Shown one piece after another: positions 30,098 to 38,516 of a stretch of DNA of 45,853 nt. Made by a program: the position numbers and the translations under genes. The stretch is from NCBI GenBank assembly GCA_000509105.1, contig BAIF02000057.1, positions 1 to 45,853 of the forward strand. The letters run 5' to 3'. Below the pieces are notes generated by a model. The model was given only the letters and a program-made list of their open reading frames with translations. It searched no databases and was not told the origin of the DNA. The first letter of the stretch is position 1. Every line of letters starts with the position of its first letter. The stretch is from Clostridiales bacterium VE202-21. GTDB taxonomy: Bacteria; Bacillota; Clostridia; Lachnospirales; Lachnospiraceae.

Positions 30098-32098
30098 TTG
30101 GCGACTGTAAAAATTAAGAGGTTAACTCTGACAGATTTTAAGGGGGTAAGGAACGGTGAGTACGTTTTTTCCAATAATACTAAAATTTCTGCGGCAAATG
30201 GTCTGGGGAAGACTACGATTGCCACTGCATGGTACTGGCTGGTAGCTGATAAAGATTATGAATTAAAAAGTAATCCGAATGTTCGGCCAAATGGGATGGA
30301 AGAGTGTATCCCTCGGGTAGATGCAGCTCTTGACATTGACGGGAAGGAAATCACAATAACCAAACAACAGAAAACACTTAAGAGCAAACCAGACAGTAAG
30401 GGGATCGTAAAAATAACTTCTTCCAATATCTATGAAATTAACAGTGTCCCAAAAACAGAAGGGGATTTCCGTAAATACTTGGAAGACGAAGGAATTAATT
30501 GGGAGTTGTTTCTGGCGTTAAGCCATCCGAATGTATTTACTGGTCAGAAAGCAACGGATATGAGAAAGATTCTCTTCAAAATGGCAAGTGAAAAATCAGA
30601 TCTGGATATTGCTAATATGAAATCAGATACTATTGATATTGCTGCCTTGCTTTCACAGGGATATAAGCTGGAAGAAATTGAAGCAATGCATAAAGCATCC
30701 AAAAAGAAAGCAGAGGCTCAGGTTCGCGATATACCAAACCAGATTATTGGAATGGAAAAGAGTAAGGTTGATTATGATTCAGCCGAACTGGAATTACAAA
30801 AATCTGGTATTGAAGAACTGATCGCGGAAAAAGAAAATATGTTGTCGGATGCTGAGAGTACATTAAGCAAACATCAGGAACTGACGGACAAAATTATGGA
30901 ATTGAAGTTTCAGATGAATTCCATCCAGCAACAGGCCCAGGACAAGCTAAATGCTGAAAGACGCTCAATTCAAAATAAAATTGATATTGCAGAAAAGGAT
31001 TTTCATACAGCAGTACAGCGGCATAATATGATCGAATTGGATATAAAGCGGTTGGGAGATTACATAAAACGAATGGATCAAGAGCGGGCCGAACTTGGAA
31101 AAGAGTATAACAGAAATGTTAATAAGAAATTTGATGACTCAGAATGGACTTTCCCAAAGGATTCTACGCTCTGTCCGACTTGTGGCAGGGCCTATGATTC
31201 AAAAAAGATAGAATCGCTGAGATCTGAATTCGAAGCAAGAAAGAATAAGGCCGCGGAAGATTTTGATAAACGGAGACAGGATACTTTAAATGAATTGATT
31301 TCTCGTGGTAATGAATTGAAGCGCGAGTCTGCAGAAAAGGCAAAGGAGCTCGAAGCTAAAAAAGCTGAATTGGAACAGATCAAAGCAGATAAAATCAGGT
31401 TCAACAAGGAACAGACTGAGGAAACAAAAAAACTCTCAGAACTTCCAGAACGTATTGATTTGTCAGGCAATCAGGAGTATGAAATGCTTGAAAATCAGGC
31501 TGCCAGACTAGAAGAGATATTGTCATCAATGAATGACGGCGCTACATACCACAGTTCTTTAAAAAATGAACTGGATTCTTTTAGACGCGATTTATCTGAA
31601 GTAGAAAAACAGATTGCCGTTGCCGGCAGGAATATTGAGATTGATGAACAGATAGCAGATTTGCAGAAGAAGCAGCGGGAGTACGAACAGGCGAAAGCTG
31701 ATTCTGAAAAGATACTCGATCAACTTGATACGCTTTCAAAGCGTAAGAATGAACTCCTTGTGGATGAAATCAACCAGCATTTCGGGATTGTGAAGTGGAA
31801 GCTGTTTGATTATAGGAAAAATTCTAAATATGTGGAGTGCTGTGTTCCGATGATTTATGACGAGAAAAGCGGTATATATAAAGAATTTTGGAACAGCATG
31901 AACACTGGCAGACAAATACAGGCACAGTTAGATATTTGTAATTCCATGCAGAAGTTTTTCAACATGAATTGTCCTGTATTACTTGATGGAGCAGAGGCGA
32001 TTAATAACATATATCTTCCTAAAATGGATTGTCAGCTTATTACACTGGCTGTATCAGAAGATGAAGAATTGAGGTTTGTATATGGGGAAGTTGATTGA
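30098..32098 (+). CDS. Rad50/SbcC-like phage AAA ATPase
   Basis: The 666-residue protein has an N-terminal Walker A (ANGLGKTTIA, near residue 33), a long central coiled coil broken by a zinc-hook-like CPTC motif (near residue 358), and a C-terminal Walker B-like PVLLDGAE (near residue 626). This is the layout of SbcC/Rad50-type ATPases that act with nucleases on DNA ends. The nuclease partner is probably one of the nearby proteins. TTG at 30098 follows GGAGGGCATAAGG. The end overlaps the homing endonuclease gene by 17 bases. Confidence 0.82.
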   Translation: MATVKIKRLTLTDFKGVRNGEYVFSNNTKISAANGLGKTTIATAWYWLVADKDYELKSNPNVRPNGMEECIPRVDAALDIDGKEITITKQQKTLKSKPDSKGIVKITSSNIYEINSVPKTEGDFRKYLEDEGINWELFLALSHPNVFTGQKATDMRKILFKMASEKSDLDIANMKSDTIDIAALLSQGYKLEEIEAMHKASKKKAEAQVRDIPNQIIGMEKSKVDYDSAELELQKSGIEELIAEKENMLSDAESTLSKHQELTDKIMELKFQMNSIQQQAQDKLNAERRSIQNKIDIAEKDFHTAVQRHNMIELDIKRLGDYIKRMDQERAELGKEYNRNVNKKFDDSEWTFPKDSTLCPTCGRAYDSKKIESLRSEFEARKNKAAEDFDKRRQDTLNELISRGNELKRESAEKAKELEAKKAELEQIKADKIRFNKEQTEETKKLSELPERIDLSGNQEYEMLENQAARLEEILSSMNDGATYHSSLKNELDSFRRDLSEVEKQIAVAGRNIEIDEQIADLQKKQREYEQAKADSEKILDQLDTLSKRKNELLVDEINQHFGIVKWKLFDYRKNSKYVECCVPMIYDEKSGIYKEFWNSMNTGRQIQAQLDICNSMQKFFNMNCPVLLDGAEAINNIYLPKMDCQLITLAVSEDEELRFVYGEVD

Positions 32099-32993
32099 TA
32101 TTACTGGAAAGAGTTATGGATTGCTGAAAGTAGATTCTTTTGCAGAAATGCGAAGGAATGAAAAAGGGCATACAACTTCTTGGTGGAATTGTACCTGCAG
32201 GTGTGGGAAAAAGGTAATTGTTGCGAAACACTCATTAACATCTGGAAACGTACAGTCGTGTGGTTGTCTGAAAGCAAAAAATAACATGGAGAGATTTACA
32301 AGACATGGCCTAAGCAAAACAAGGCTGTATAAAATCTATAGCATGATGAAAGACCGTTGCTGTAATTCTAATAGTACAGCTTATGATTATTACGGTGGTA
32401 GAGGTATTTCAGTCTGCGAAGAGTGGCAAGGCGAGCATGGTTTTGAGCATTTTTACGCATGGGCTGTACAGAACGGATATTCAGATGATTTAACTATTGA
32501 TAGAAGAAATTCTAACGGAAATTATGAGCCGACAAATTGTCGTTGGATTCCGTTTGTAGAGCAGGCTAAGAACAAGCGAAATTGCCATTTGATTTACTAC
32601 AATGGGGAAATAAAAACTCTTTCGGAATGGAGCAGAGAATTGCAAATTGCCAGAAGCACTATCAGAAAGCATGAAAAGATGTTTAATGGAGATGGTGAGT
32701 TGGCAATAAAGACAATACTTACAGAGTCTAACAATACTAGAAAAATTAAGGAAGTTAGGAGGATCAGAATGAATTACATTAAAGCGAAATTTTTAATAGG
32801 CGATAACCCATCCGGCAGGGCGTATACATACCGCTGTGCAGAGGAATTGAAAGCCGGCGAAATGGTTATAGATGCCAAAGGAAGTAAGTTGATTGTTGTT
32901 GATGAGCCGGTATGGATAGAAACCTACTGTGCGGACAAGGTGGCGGTTGTGAAGAAGTATATTGATCCGGTTGCGGAAGAAAGTGAGGAGTAG
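32082..32993 (+). CDS. Homing endonuclease (AP2/HNH type) fused in frame to a phage protein
   Basis: The first 60 residues form the zinc-binding module common in phage AP2-type homing endonucleases (NCTCRCGKKVIVA, SGNVQSCGCL). Then RLYKIYSMMKDRC, YYGGRGISVCEEW and LTIDRRNSNGNYEPTNCRW give the nuclease/AP2-like part. From ATG 32769, preceded by AGGAGGATCAGA, the same frame encodes a 75-residue protein (MNYIKAKFLIGDNPSGRAYT) that is normally a separate phage gene. The endonuclease thus seems to have inserted upstream and lost its stop, leaving an internal start. ATG at 32082 has only a weak ribosome site inside the ATPase gene. Confidence 0.75.
   Translation: MGKLIDITGKSYGLLKVDSFAEMRRNEKGHTTSWWNCTCRCGKKVIVAKHSLTSGNVQSCGCLKAKNNMERFTRHGLSKTRLYKIYSMMKDRCCNSNSTAYDYYGGRGISVCEEWQGEHGFEHFYAWAVQNGYSDDLTIDRRNSNGNYEPTNCRWIPFVEQAKNKRNCHLIYYNGEIKTLSEWSRELQIARSTIRKHEKMFNGDGELAIKTILTESNNTRKIKEVRRIRMNYIKAKFLIGDNPSGRAYTYRCAEELKAGEMVIDAKGSKLIVVDEPVWIETYCADKVAVVKKYIDPVAEESEE
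32769..32993 (+). CDS. Probable separate small phage protein inside the fusion
   Basis: An ATG with a consensus AGGAGG site six bases upstream opens a complete 74-residue protein, beginning MNYIKAKFLIGDNPSGRAYT and rich in beta strand. It is likely to be made separately even though the upstream frame is open. It precedes the RecT-like gene by 2 bases, the place such small proteins have in related prophages. Function unknown. Confidence 0.6.
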   Translation: MNYIKAKFLIGDNPSGRAYTYRCAEELKAGEMVIDAKGSKLIVVDEPVWIETYCADKVAVVKKYIDPVAEESEE

Positions 32994-32995
32994 GA

Positions 32996-34057
32996 ATGGC
33001 AGAGAAAAATGAAGTGGCTAAGCAGCCAAAACAGCAAAAGCATGGTGCAGTAGTTCCGTTATCATTTTATGCAAATAAATTTACAAACCTTGTTCAAAGC
33101 GATTTTTCAGAGCATGGGATTGAACTTGATGATTATTCAAAACAGTGTGTAATGTCTTCCATGAGTGCAATTTACAATTTGGTAACAAGCAATAAGGAAG
33201 CTATGGAAAACCTTAATCCATCTAACTTAAGGCAGGTAGTTGGACAGGTAGCAAGCCTAAAACTCAATGCTAATGCTGTCCCAAGGGAGTGTTACTTCCA
33301 GTTACGTAGCAAGCAGGGAGCAGATGGAAAATGGCACAAAGAAGTAGAACTTGGAATTGAGGGAGATGGTAACGATGCCATTCTTCGCCAGTTTGGTGTG
33401 AATGTGGCGAAAGTGCATCAGGTATGGCTGGTAAAAGAGGGAGACATTTTTACTTATCCAAAACACAAAGGAATGGAACTGACCCCGCCGGAATGGGAAG
33501 AAAAAGGGGAGTCACAGAAGGTGATTCGAGTGGTTTATCCAGTTGAAATGATGAATGGTCATGTTGAATATTTAATTGCGGAGCGAGAGAGTGTTAAAGC
33601 GAATCTGTTAGCTCATGTTCGCAACAGTATGATGAACGAAACATTTGGAATCTGTAAGGACAGACACAAAGCTACTGATACGCAGAAAGCGGAAATTAAG
33701 GCGAAGAAGAGTGAAATCCTTGACACCTTAAGAGAATGCCATACGATTGAGGACATGCTTTCTTGCGAAACGGCAAAGCCTTTTATCAGTGCGGCATGGC
33801 TTGACACGCCGGAAGCTATGATTATCCGTAAAATGCGAAATAACGCTATTAAGAAGTATCCGAAGGACTTCAATTCTATTGCATCGCAATCGTTGCTTCA
33901 GATGGACGATACATATAAACAGGTGCAAGAGGAAATTGCTGAAAATGCTAACAGTGAGGACTTTACAATAAACGAATCGGAGATAGCTGAAACAATTGAA
34001 AATCCGAAGGTAGTAGCAGCGGCGCAGGATAATGGCGACAATCCGTTTGAGGCTTAG
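32996..34057 (+). CDS. RecT-like single-strand annealing protein
   Basis: The 353-residue protein has the general RecT layout: a helical N-terminus, a segment SLKLNANAVPRECYFQLR matching the region where RecT proteins have LDP-xx-x-AYxVPY, a beta-rich core (ELGIEGDGNDAILRQFGVNV) and an acidic C-terminal tail (DNGDNPFEA). Position between a Rad50-like ATPase and an MBL-fold nuclease supports this. It is divergent, so another annealing protein family is possible. It would pair ssDNA during phage recombination. Confidence 0.55.
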   Translation: MAEKNEVAKQPKQQKHGAVVPLSFYANKFTNLVQSDFSEHGIELDDYSKQCVMSSMSAIYNLVTSNKEAMENLNPSNLRQVVGQVASLKLNANAVPRECYFQLRSKQGADGKWHKEVELGIEGDGNDAILRQFGVNVAKVHQVWLVKEGDIFTYPKHKGMELTPPEWEEKGESQKVIRVVYPVEMMNGHVEYLIAERESVKANLLAHVRNSMMNETFGICKDRHKATDTQKAEIKAKKSEILDTLRECHTIEDMLSCETAKPFISAAWLDTPEAMIIRKMRNNAIKKYPKDFNSIASQSLLQMDDTYKQVQEEIAENANSEDFTINESEIAETIENPKVVAAAQDNGDNPFEA

Positions 34058-34060
34058 ACT

Positions 34061-34450
34061 ATGAAAAATATTAAATTGTTATATGAAGAATTAGAGAACC
34101 TAAAAGACTTCCAGATTATCCTAAAAGAATTTGACGGTGGTATGGGTGTATTTACCAAAGGAAATCTTAAAGATATGACCGTTATTTGGAGCTATGGTGG
34201 TGGGTGGGAACACGTCAGTATTGATGGAAAGAAACGTATGCCGTCATGGGATGAGATGTGTCAGCTTAAAGATATGTTTTTTTCAGATGACGAATGTTGC
34301 GTACAGTACCATCCGCCAAAAATCGAATATGTAAACAACATTCAATATTGTCTGCATATCTGGAAACCAATTGAGAAGTATTCCGGTGTGTTACCGGTTC
34401 CGCCGAGCTTATTTATTGGAGTGAAGGGTGTGGTGTTTGATGAAACTTAA
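34061..34450 (+). CDS. Small phage protein of DUF7694-like type
   Basis: The 129-residue protein contains TVIWSYGGGWEHVSIDGKKR and PSWDEMCQLKDMFFSDDECC, a compact alpha/beta pattern found in many phages between RecT and MBL-nuclease genes. The function is unknown. Its end overlaps the start of a broken MBL gene copy at 34440. Confidence 0.6.
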   Translation: MKNIKLLYEELENLKDFQIILKEFDGGMGVFTKGNLKDMTVIWSYGGGWEHVSIDGKKRMPSWDEMCQLKDMFFSDDECCVQYHPPKIEYVNNIQYCLHIWKPIEKYSGVLPVPPSLFIGVKGVVFDET

Positions 34451-34493
34451 AGTACTCGGCTCTGGATCTTCCGGGATGTTATATCAACACTAA
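34440..34493 (+). pseudogene. Remnant start of an MBL-fold gene
   Basis: ATG at 34440 opens MKLKVLGSGSSGMLYQH and then a stop. The first 12 residues are the standard start of MBL-fold phage nucleases (MKLKVLGSGSSG). The full MBL gene now starts again at 35111 with a different first codon set, beyond the HNH gene, so the HNH insertion split or displaced the old start. Confidence 0.65.
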
Positions 34494-34535
34494 TAATTAA
34501 CTCTGGAATGATATTTAAAGATTGGAAGTGATTTA

Positions 34536-35111
34536 TTGCAGGAAGAATGGAAATGGGTTAGCGAGTATGAAGGGATATATGAAATATCAAACAAAGGGCG
34601 ATTGCGTAGCTATAGAAGAGACAAAGTTAATGGTTATTTGCTATCTAATAGAAATTCAAAAGGGTGGTATCTAACAGTTAATCTTTTCAAAAATGGAACG
34701 AAGAGAACAAAACGAATTCATGTTTTAGTGGCAGAATCATTTATCGGTAAAATACCACCTGGGTATCATGTGCATCATATTGATGATAATAAGCAAAATA
34801 ATGTGGTTACAAATCTTGAGATAATTCATCCAAGAAAACATAGAAAAGAAACCGAAAAAATCCACCCACAAATCATAACTGGGATGAGCAATTATAACAA
34901 ATTTAAAAGGCCAAAACATATTTTACAATATGATACAGAAGGCCATTTTATTGCCGAGTACGCTAACGGTGAAATTGCCAGTAGGTTAACTGGGGTATGT
35001 CAAAGAAATATATTGCAGGTTGCAAATGGTGAAGAATATAAGCCGGGAAAGATACGGAAACAAGCTGGTGGATTTGTTTGGAAATTAAAAGAGGGAAGCG
35101 AGGTGGTTTAA
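34536..35111 (+). CDS. HNH homing endonuclease with NUMOD4 and NUMOD1 parts
   Basis: The 191-residue protein has an N-terminal NUMOD4 (WKWVSEYEGIYEISNKGRLR), a central HNH (GYHVHHIDDNKQNNVVTNLE) with the catalytic His pair, and a C-terminal NUMOD1-type DNA-binding repeat (QYDTEGHFIAEYANGEIASR). This is the classical free-standing phage homing endonuclease. TTG at 34536 follows GGAAGTG. It sits between a remnant MBL start (34440) and the present MBL gene (35111, overlapping by one base). Confidence 0.88.
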   Translation: MQEEWKWVSEYEGIYEISNKGRLRSYRRDKVNGYLLSNRNSKGWYLTVNLFKNGTKRTKRIHVLVAESFIGKIPPGYHVHHIDDNKQNNVVTNLEIIHPRKHRKETEKIHPQIITGMSNYNKFKRPKHILQYDTEGHFIAEYANGEIASRLTGVCQRNILQVANGEEYKPGKIRKQAGGFVWKLKEGSEVV

Positions 35112-35796
35112 TGCTCTTGAAAACGATAGCAACCGGATCTAGGGGAAATTCATATGCTTTAATTGGAAAAAATGAAATTTTGTTGATTGAAGCTGGAGTA
35201 AGACTTTTGGAAGTTAAAAAAAATATTGATTTTCAAATCTCCAAAGTAGTTGGCTGTTTAATTTCTCATGAGCATGGTTAGGCGATCACTCAAAGTATTT
35301 GGCAGAATATGAACGAGCTGGGATTCCAGTGTTTAAGCCTTATAAATCGGAAATGGAACTGCAGGTGCGTACATATGGAGGCTTTGTAGTTAAATCTTTT
35401 CCGCTGGTACATGATATAGCATGCTATGGATTTTATACTGTAGAGCCGTCAATGGGGAGCCTTATATATGCCAGTGATACAGAGTATATAAAATGGCGGT
35501 TCAAAAATGCAAATCATATTCTGGTAGAAGCAAATTATGCGAAAGAGTTGTTATGTGATGTGGACACTGAGTCGGCAAAACGCGACCATGTACTCACTGG
35601 ACATATGGAAATCGAAACAACTTGTGAATTTTTGAAAGCAAACAACAATCCGACCTTGAGGAACGTCGTGTTGTGTCATTTAAGCAGAAGTAACGCTGAT
35701 GCTGAACAATTTAAAGCTAAGGCGCAAAAGGTCGTTAATTGCCCGGTTTATGTGGCGGATGAAGGCCTTGAGGTAGACTTGGATTTTCCGTTTTAA
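35111..35796 (+). pseudogene. MBL-fold nuclease, broken in its metal-binding motif
   Basis: The first part (35111-35281) encodes TIATGSRGNSYALIGKN and stops at SHEHG-TAG. The second part, read from about 35282, encodes DHSKYLAEYERAGIPVFKPY and the rest of the fold, with IYASDTEYI and VVLCHLSRSNADAE. Removing five bases (GGTTA at 35276-35280) restores HEHGDHS, the HxHxDH motif. The gene is probably disabled, unless translation restarts at TTG 35299. In related phages it is the exonuclease or processing enzyme near RecT. Confidence 0.82.
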
Positions 35797-35833
35797 GAGA
35801 AAGATGACGGAATTGAAATCATAGGTAAAAAAC

Positions 35834-35853
35834 AACTTGACCGGTCAGTTTTT
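35834..35853 (+). terminator. Possible weak terminator
   Basis: AACTTGACCGGTCAGTTTTT has a short TGACC/GGTCA palindrome with AAC/GTT outside, followed by T5. It lies in the 100-base gap before the next gene. Confidence 0.35.
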
Positions 35854-35896
35854 ATATATGTTATTTAATCAATTTATTTAGAGAAAGGATTTTATT

Positions 35897-36316
35897 ATGA
35901 CAAAAGTAAATTTAGAAGAATTTGCAGGCGGTGCTTTGCAGGAAAAGTTCGACAGAGCGTTCGAACAGGTGACGGAGAATATGCTTGATGTGAATACTCC
36001 ATACAAGAATAAGCGTGTGATTACAATTAAAGTAGCACTCACTCAAAATGAGTTAAGAGATGATTCGGTAGCAGAGGTTTCCGTTGAGACAAAGCTCGCT
36101 CCGGCATCTCCGATTAAGACACAATTTGCATTGCAGCGCGATTTGGAAACCGGGAAAGTATTTGCGTCCGAATATGGTCCGGGAATTAAAGGACAGATGA
36201 CCATTGAAGATTTGGCGAAAAAAGAGGAAATGATTGATGGCAAAGTGGTTGACACAGAAACTGGTGAAATTAAAGAGAACAAAGTAGTCGATTTAAGAAC
36301 TGCAAAACAGGCATAA
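35897..36316 (+). CDS. Phage protein of the 'replication terminator protein' type
   Basis: The 139-residue protein begins MTKVNLEEFAGGALQEKFDR. Proteins with this opening (NLEEFAGGALQEKF) in Clostridial phages are labelled replication terminator protein in databases, a name with little direct support. The middle is beta-rich and the end acidic. The start follows GAGAAAGGA. It precedes the gene at 36330 by 13 bases. Confidence 0.65.
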   Translation: MTKVNLEEFAGGALQEKFDRAFEQVTENMLDVNTPYKNKRVITIKVALTQNELRDDSVAEVSVETKLAPASPIKTQFALQRDLETGKVFASEYGPGIKGQMTIEDLAKKEEMIDGKVVDTETGEIKENKVVDLRTAKQA

Positions 36317-36329
36317 GGAGGATTCTATA

Positions 36330-37058
36330 ATGATGGAAAGCGGATTAAAAGAACTGGTACAGTATGGAAATGAATTGGCGGAGCCAAATTTGGTTGAACG
36401 TATGGCAGTCACTTATTCAGATAAGAAATTATATCCGGTGGATGAAATGCGCCGGGCAGAAGCATTAGAGATGAGTACGTTAACAAGCCTTGTAGAGTAT
36501 ATCAAATCCAATACGGATAAATCTACGGATAAGATGATTGTGCAGGTTATATCACCATGTGAGGTGCGGTTGGTATCCGCCCTGGACGATGATCGAAAAC
36601 GTGAGATTTTAGTTGATGTTAATGCTCAAATCCCTAATTTTGATTTTGGGAAGTATATGGGGCATGAGAGTTTTATTATTGCTCTTCAGTCGAAATTTAT
36701 TCCAAACGGTGATAGTGAACTGCTTCTTAAATTCGCTGGAACTGTTGAAAATGGAACTGTAGCACAGTATGGGGATGATGGAGTAACACAGAAAGCTACA
36801 ATTAAAACTGGCATAGCATCTAAGGGCGAGGCGGTTGTACCTAATCCAGTGAAATTAAGGCCATTCCGAACATTTATCGAAGTGGAGCAGCCTGAAAGTG
36901 CATTTGTGTTCCGGATGCGTCAGGACGAGATAAGCGGTGTAGGATGCGCAATTTTCGAAGCCGATGGAGGCGCATGGAAGAATGTAGCTATGAAAGCAAT
37001 TAAAGAATATTTGCAGCAAGAACTTTCTGAATACCCGGCGTTTACGGTTATATCATAA
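36330..37058 (+). CDS. Conserved phage protein of unknown function
   Basis: The 242-residue protein has a conserved C-terminal region with RPFRTFIEVEQPESAFVFRM and FEADGGAWKNVAMKAIKEYL, common to Firmicutes phage proteins between RecT-type and SSB genes. It may be a DUF2303-like protein, but I cannot confirm this. ATG at 36330 follows AGGAGG; a second ATG is next to it. A strong hairpin follows its end, before ssb. Confidence 0.6.
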   Translation: MMESGLKELVQYGNELAEPNLVERMAVTYSDKKLYPVDEMRRAEALEMSTLTSLVEYIKSNTDKSTDKMIVQVISPCEVRLVSALDDDRKREILVDVNAQIPNFDFGKYMGHESFIIALQSKFIPNGDSELLLKFAGTVENGTVAQYGDDGVTQKATIKTGIASKGEAVVPNPVKLRPFRTFIEVEQPESAFVFRMRQDEISGVGCAIFEADGGAWKNVAMKAIKEYLQQELSEYPAFTVIS

Positions 37059-37065
37059 TAAATAT

Positions 37066-37092
37066 TCCGGCAGTCAATCATTGACTGCCGGA
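37066..37092 (+). other. Perfect 12-base hairpin before ssb
   Basis: TCCGGCAGTCAA (37066-37077) and TTGACTGCCGGA (37081-37092) form a perfect stem with loop TCA, 16 bases before the ssb start. It has no T-tract, so it could be an RNA control element or processing site for ssb. Confidence 0.7.
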
Positions 37093-37107
37093 GATTGGAG
37101 CGAAGAC

Positions 37108-37536
37108 ATGAATAAAACAATTTTAGTGGGTAGGTTGACAAGAGATCCAGAAGTTAGGTATTCACAGGGGGATAATTCAACTGCAGTTGCGAGATATACA
37201 TTAGCTGTTGAACGCAGATTCAAGAGGGACAACGAACCTACAGCAGATTTTATCCCATGTGTAGCATTTGGGCGTACAGCTGAGTTTGCCGAAAAGTATT
37301 TTCGCCAGGGGATGCGCGTAGCTGTTTCCGGACGCATTCAGACTGGCAGCTACACGAACAAAGATGGTGTGAAAGTTTATACAACTGAAGTCATGATTGA
37401 GGAACATGAATTTGCGCAAAGCAAATCTGAAAACCAGCAAAATCAGAGTCAGAATACGGGACCAGCGCCGGAAGGTTCAGGAGACGGATTTATGAATATC
37501 CCTGACGGAATCAATGAACAGCTTCCGTTTGACTAA
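37108..37536 (+). CDS. ssb: Single-stranded DNA-binding protein
   Basis: The OB-fold sequence MNKTILVGRLTRDPEVRYSQ, then VARYTLAVERRF, DFIPCVAFGRTAEFAEKYFR and VAVSGRIQTGSYTNKDGVKV, is that of bacterial-type SSB. The disordered Gln/Gly-rich linker and C-terminal acidic tip (NEQLPFD) are present. It coats ssDNA during element replication. ATG at 37108 follows TTGGAG; the longer frame reads into the upstream hairpin. Confidence 0.95.
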   Translation: MNKTILVGRLTRDPEVRYSQGDNSTAVARYTLAVERRFKRDNEPTADFIPCVAFGRTAEFAEKYFRQGMRVAVSGRIQTGSYTNKDGVKVYTTEVMIEEHEFAQSKSENQQNQSQNTGPAPEGSGDGFMNIPDGINEQLPFD

Positions 37537-37551
37537 GGGCGGTGGTTAACT

Positions 37552-37944
37552 TTGGGAGACAGAAAACCATCTGAGATTATTCAGGACTTCATTGATTTAT
37601 TGAATTATGCTAATGATATTTATAATGAATCCAAAAGCGAATGTGAACGACTTGACTCAATCGAGCGAGTCCGGAGTTGGCAGCACAAGTTCGAATTTGC
37701 AAAGGACAAGCAAGAAAGAAATAGGCTCGCAACTGCTCTTCACAAGGAAAGGCTTCAGAGGAGAAAGTTCAAAGATACCGTGGACTTATACATACATGTG
37801 CACAATTTCTCGAATTCTGAAAACAACAAAGCAGTTCTCAAACGGCTTGGAGGTATGCTGAATTTGCAAAAGCGGACAGAAGAGTATTTGGACAGCGACA
37901 GAGAATATAAGGCAGGTGATGACGATGATAGTGATAGAGGATAA
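37552..37944 (+). CDS. Helical phage protein (130 aa)
   Basis: The protein is almost all charged helix (ERVRSWQHKFEFAKDKQERN and on), with an acidic tail of Asp. No family recognised. TTG at 37552 follows GGGCGGTGG. Its end overlaps the ERCC4-like gene by about 20 bases, and the position between ssb and replication genes suggests a replication or recombination accessory role. Confidence 0.6.
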   Translation: MGDRKPSEIIQDFIDLLNYANDIYNESKSECERLDSIERVRSWQHKFEFAKDKQERNRLATALHKERLQRRKFKDTVDLYIHVHNFSNSENNKAVLKRLGGMLNLQKRTEEYLDSDREYKAGDDDDSDRG

Positions 37945-38515
37945 AGGACAGCAGGATAAAAAACATGAACTTAAACATATTTATTTTGAATCCCATGGCA
38001 TTTACTGGGAACGATATCCTCTCCCCTGTGGTGATTATATTCTCTGTACCGATAAGGTAATAGATGTAATTAAAAGAAAACAAAAACGGGGAATGGAACC
38101 AAAGAAAATGGATTTTCTGGGAACATATTCCATTTGCGTAGATACCAAAAAAGATATCCAGGAAATTATCGGTAATATTTGCGGAAAGGAGCATGCAAGA
38201 TTCCGTGATGAATGCATTTTGGCTAAGAATAATGACATCCGTCTGTTAGTCCTTATTGAGAACGAAGATGGCATCAAATCCATAGATGATCTGCAAACTT
38301 GGGATAATCCTCGGCTACATATGAAAAAGTGGATTACAACACCATCTGGTGAGCGAAAAAGGGCATTGAAATATCCGACTGCAACAAAAGGCGCTTCATT
38401 GGCTAAGGCAATGAGAACGATGCAAAAAAAATATGGAGTGGAGTTTCTTTTCTGCCGACCGGAAGAATCCGGGAAACTAATCATCGACTTATTAAATATG
38501 AATACGGAGGAATAA
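37925..38515 (+). CDS. ERCC4/XPF-like nuclease
   Basis: The 196-residue protein carries the segment order of ERCC4-type nucleases: a beta strand with an Asp (FLGTYSICVDTKKDIQEIIG), then RFRDECILAKNNDIRLLVLI, and helix-rich ends (KGASLAKAMRTMQKKYGVEF). The usual ERK motif is replaced by DTKKD, so activity needs testing. Phages often carry such a nuclease in this place, cutting branched DNA. ATG at 37925 follows AAGGCAGG inside the preceding gene. The initiator gene starts 2 bases after its end. Confidence 0.6.
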   Translation: MIVIEDKGQQDKKHELKHIYFESHGIYWERYPLPCGDYILCTDKVIDVIKRKQKRGMEPKKMDFLGTYSICVDTKKDIQEIIGNICGKEHARFRDECILAKNNDIRLLVLIENEDGIKSIDDLQTWDNPRLHMKKWITTPSGERKRALKYPTATKGASLAKAMRTMQKKYGVEFLFCRPEESGKLIIDLLNMNTEE

Positions 38516-38516
38516 C

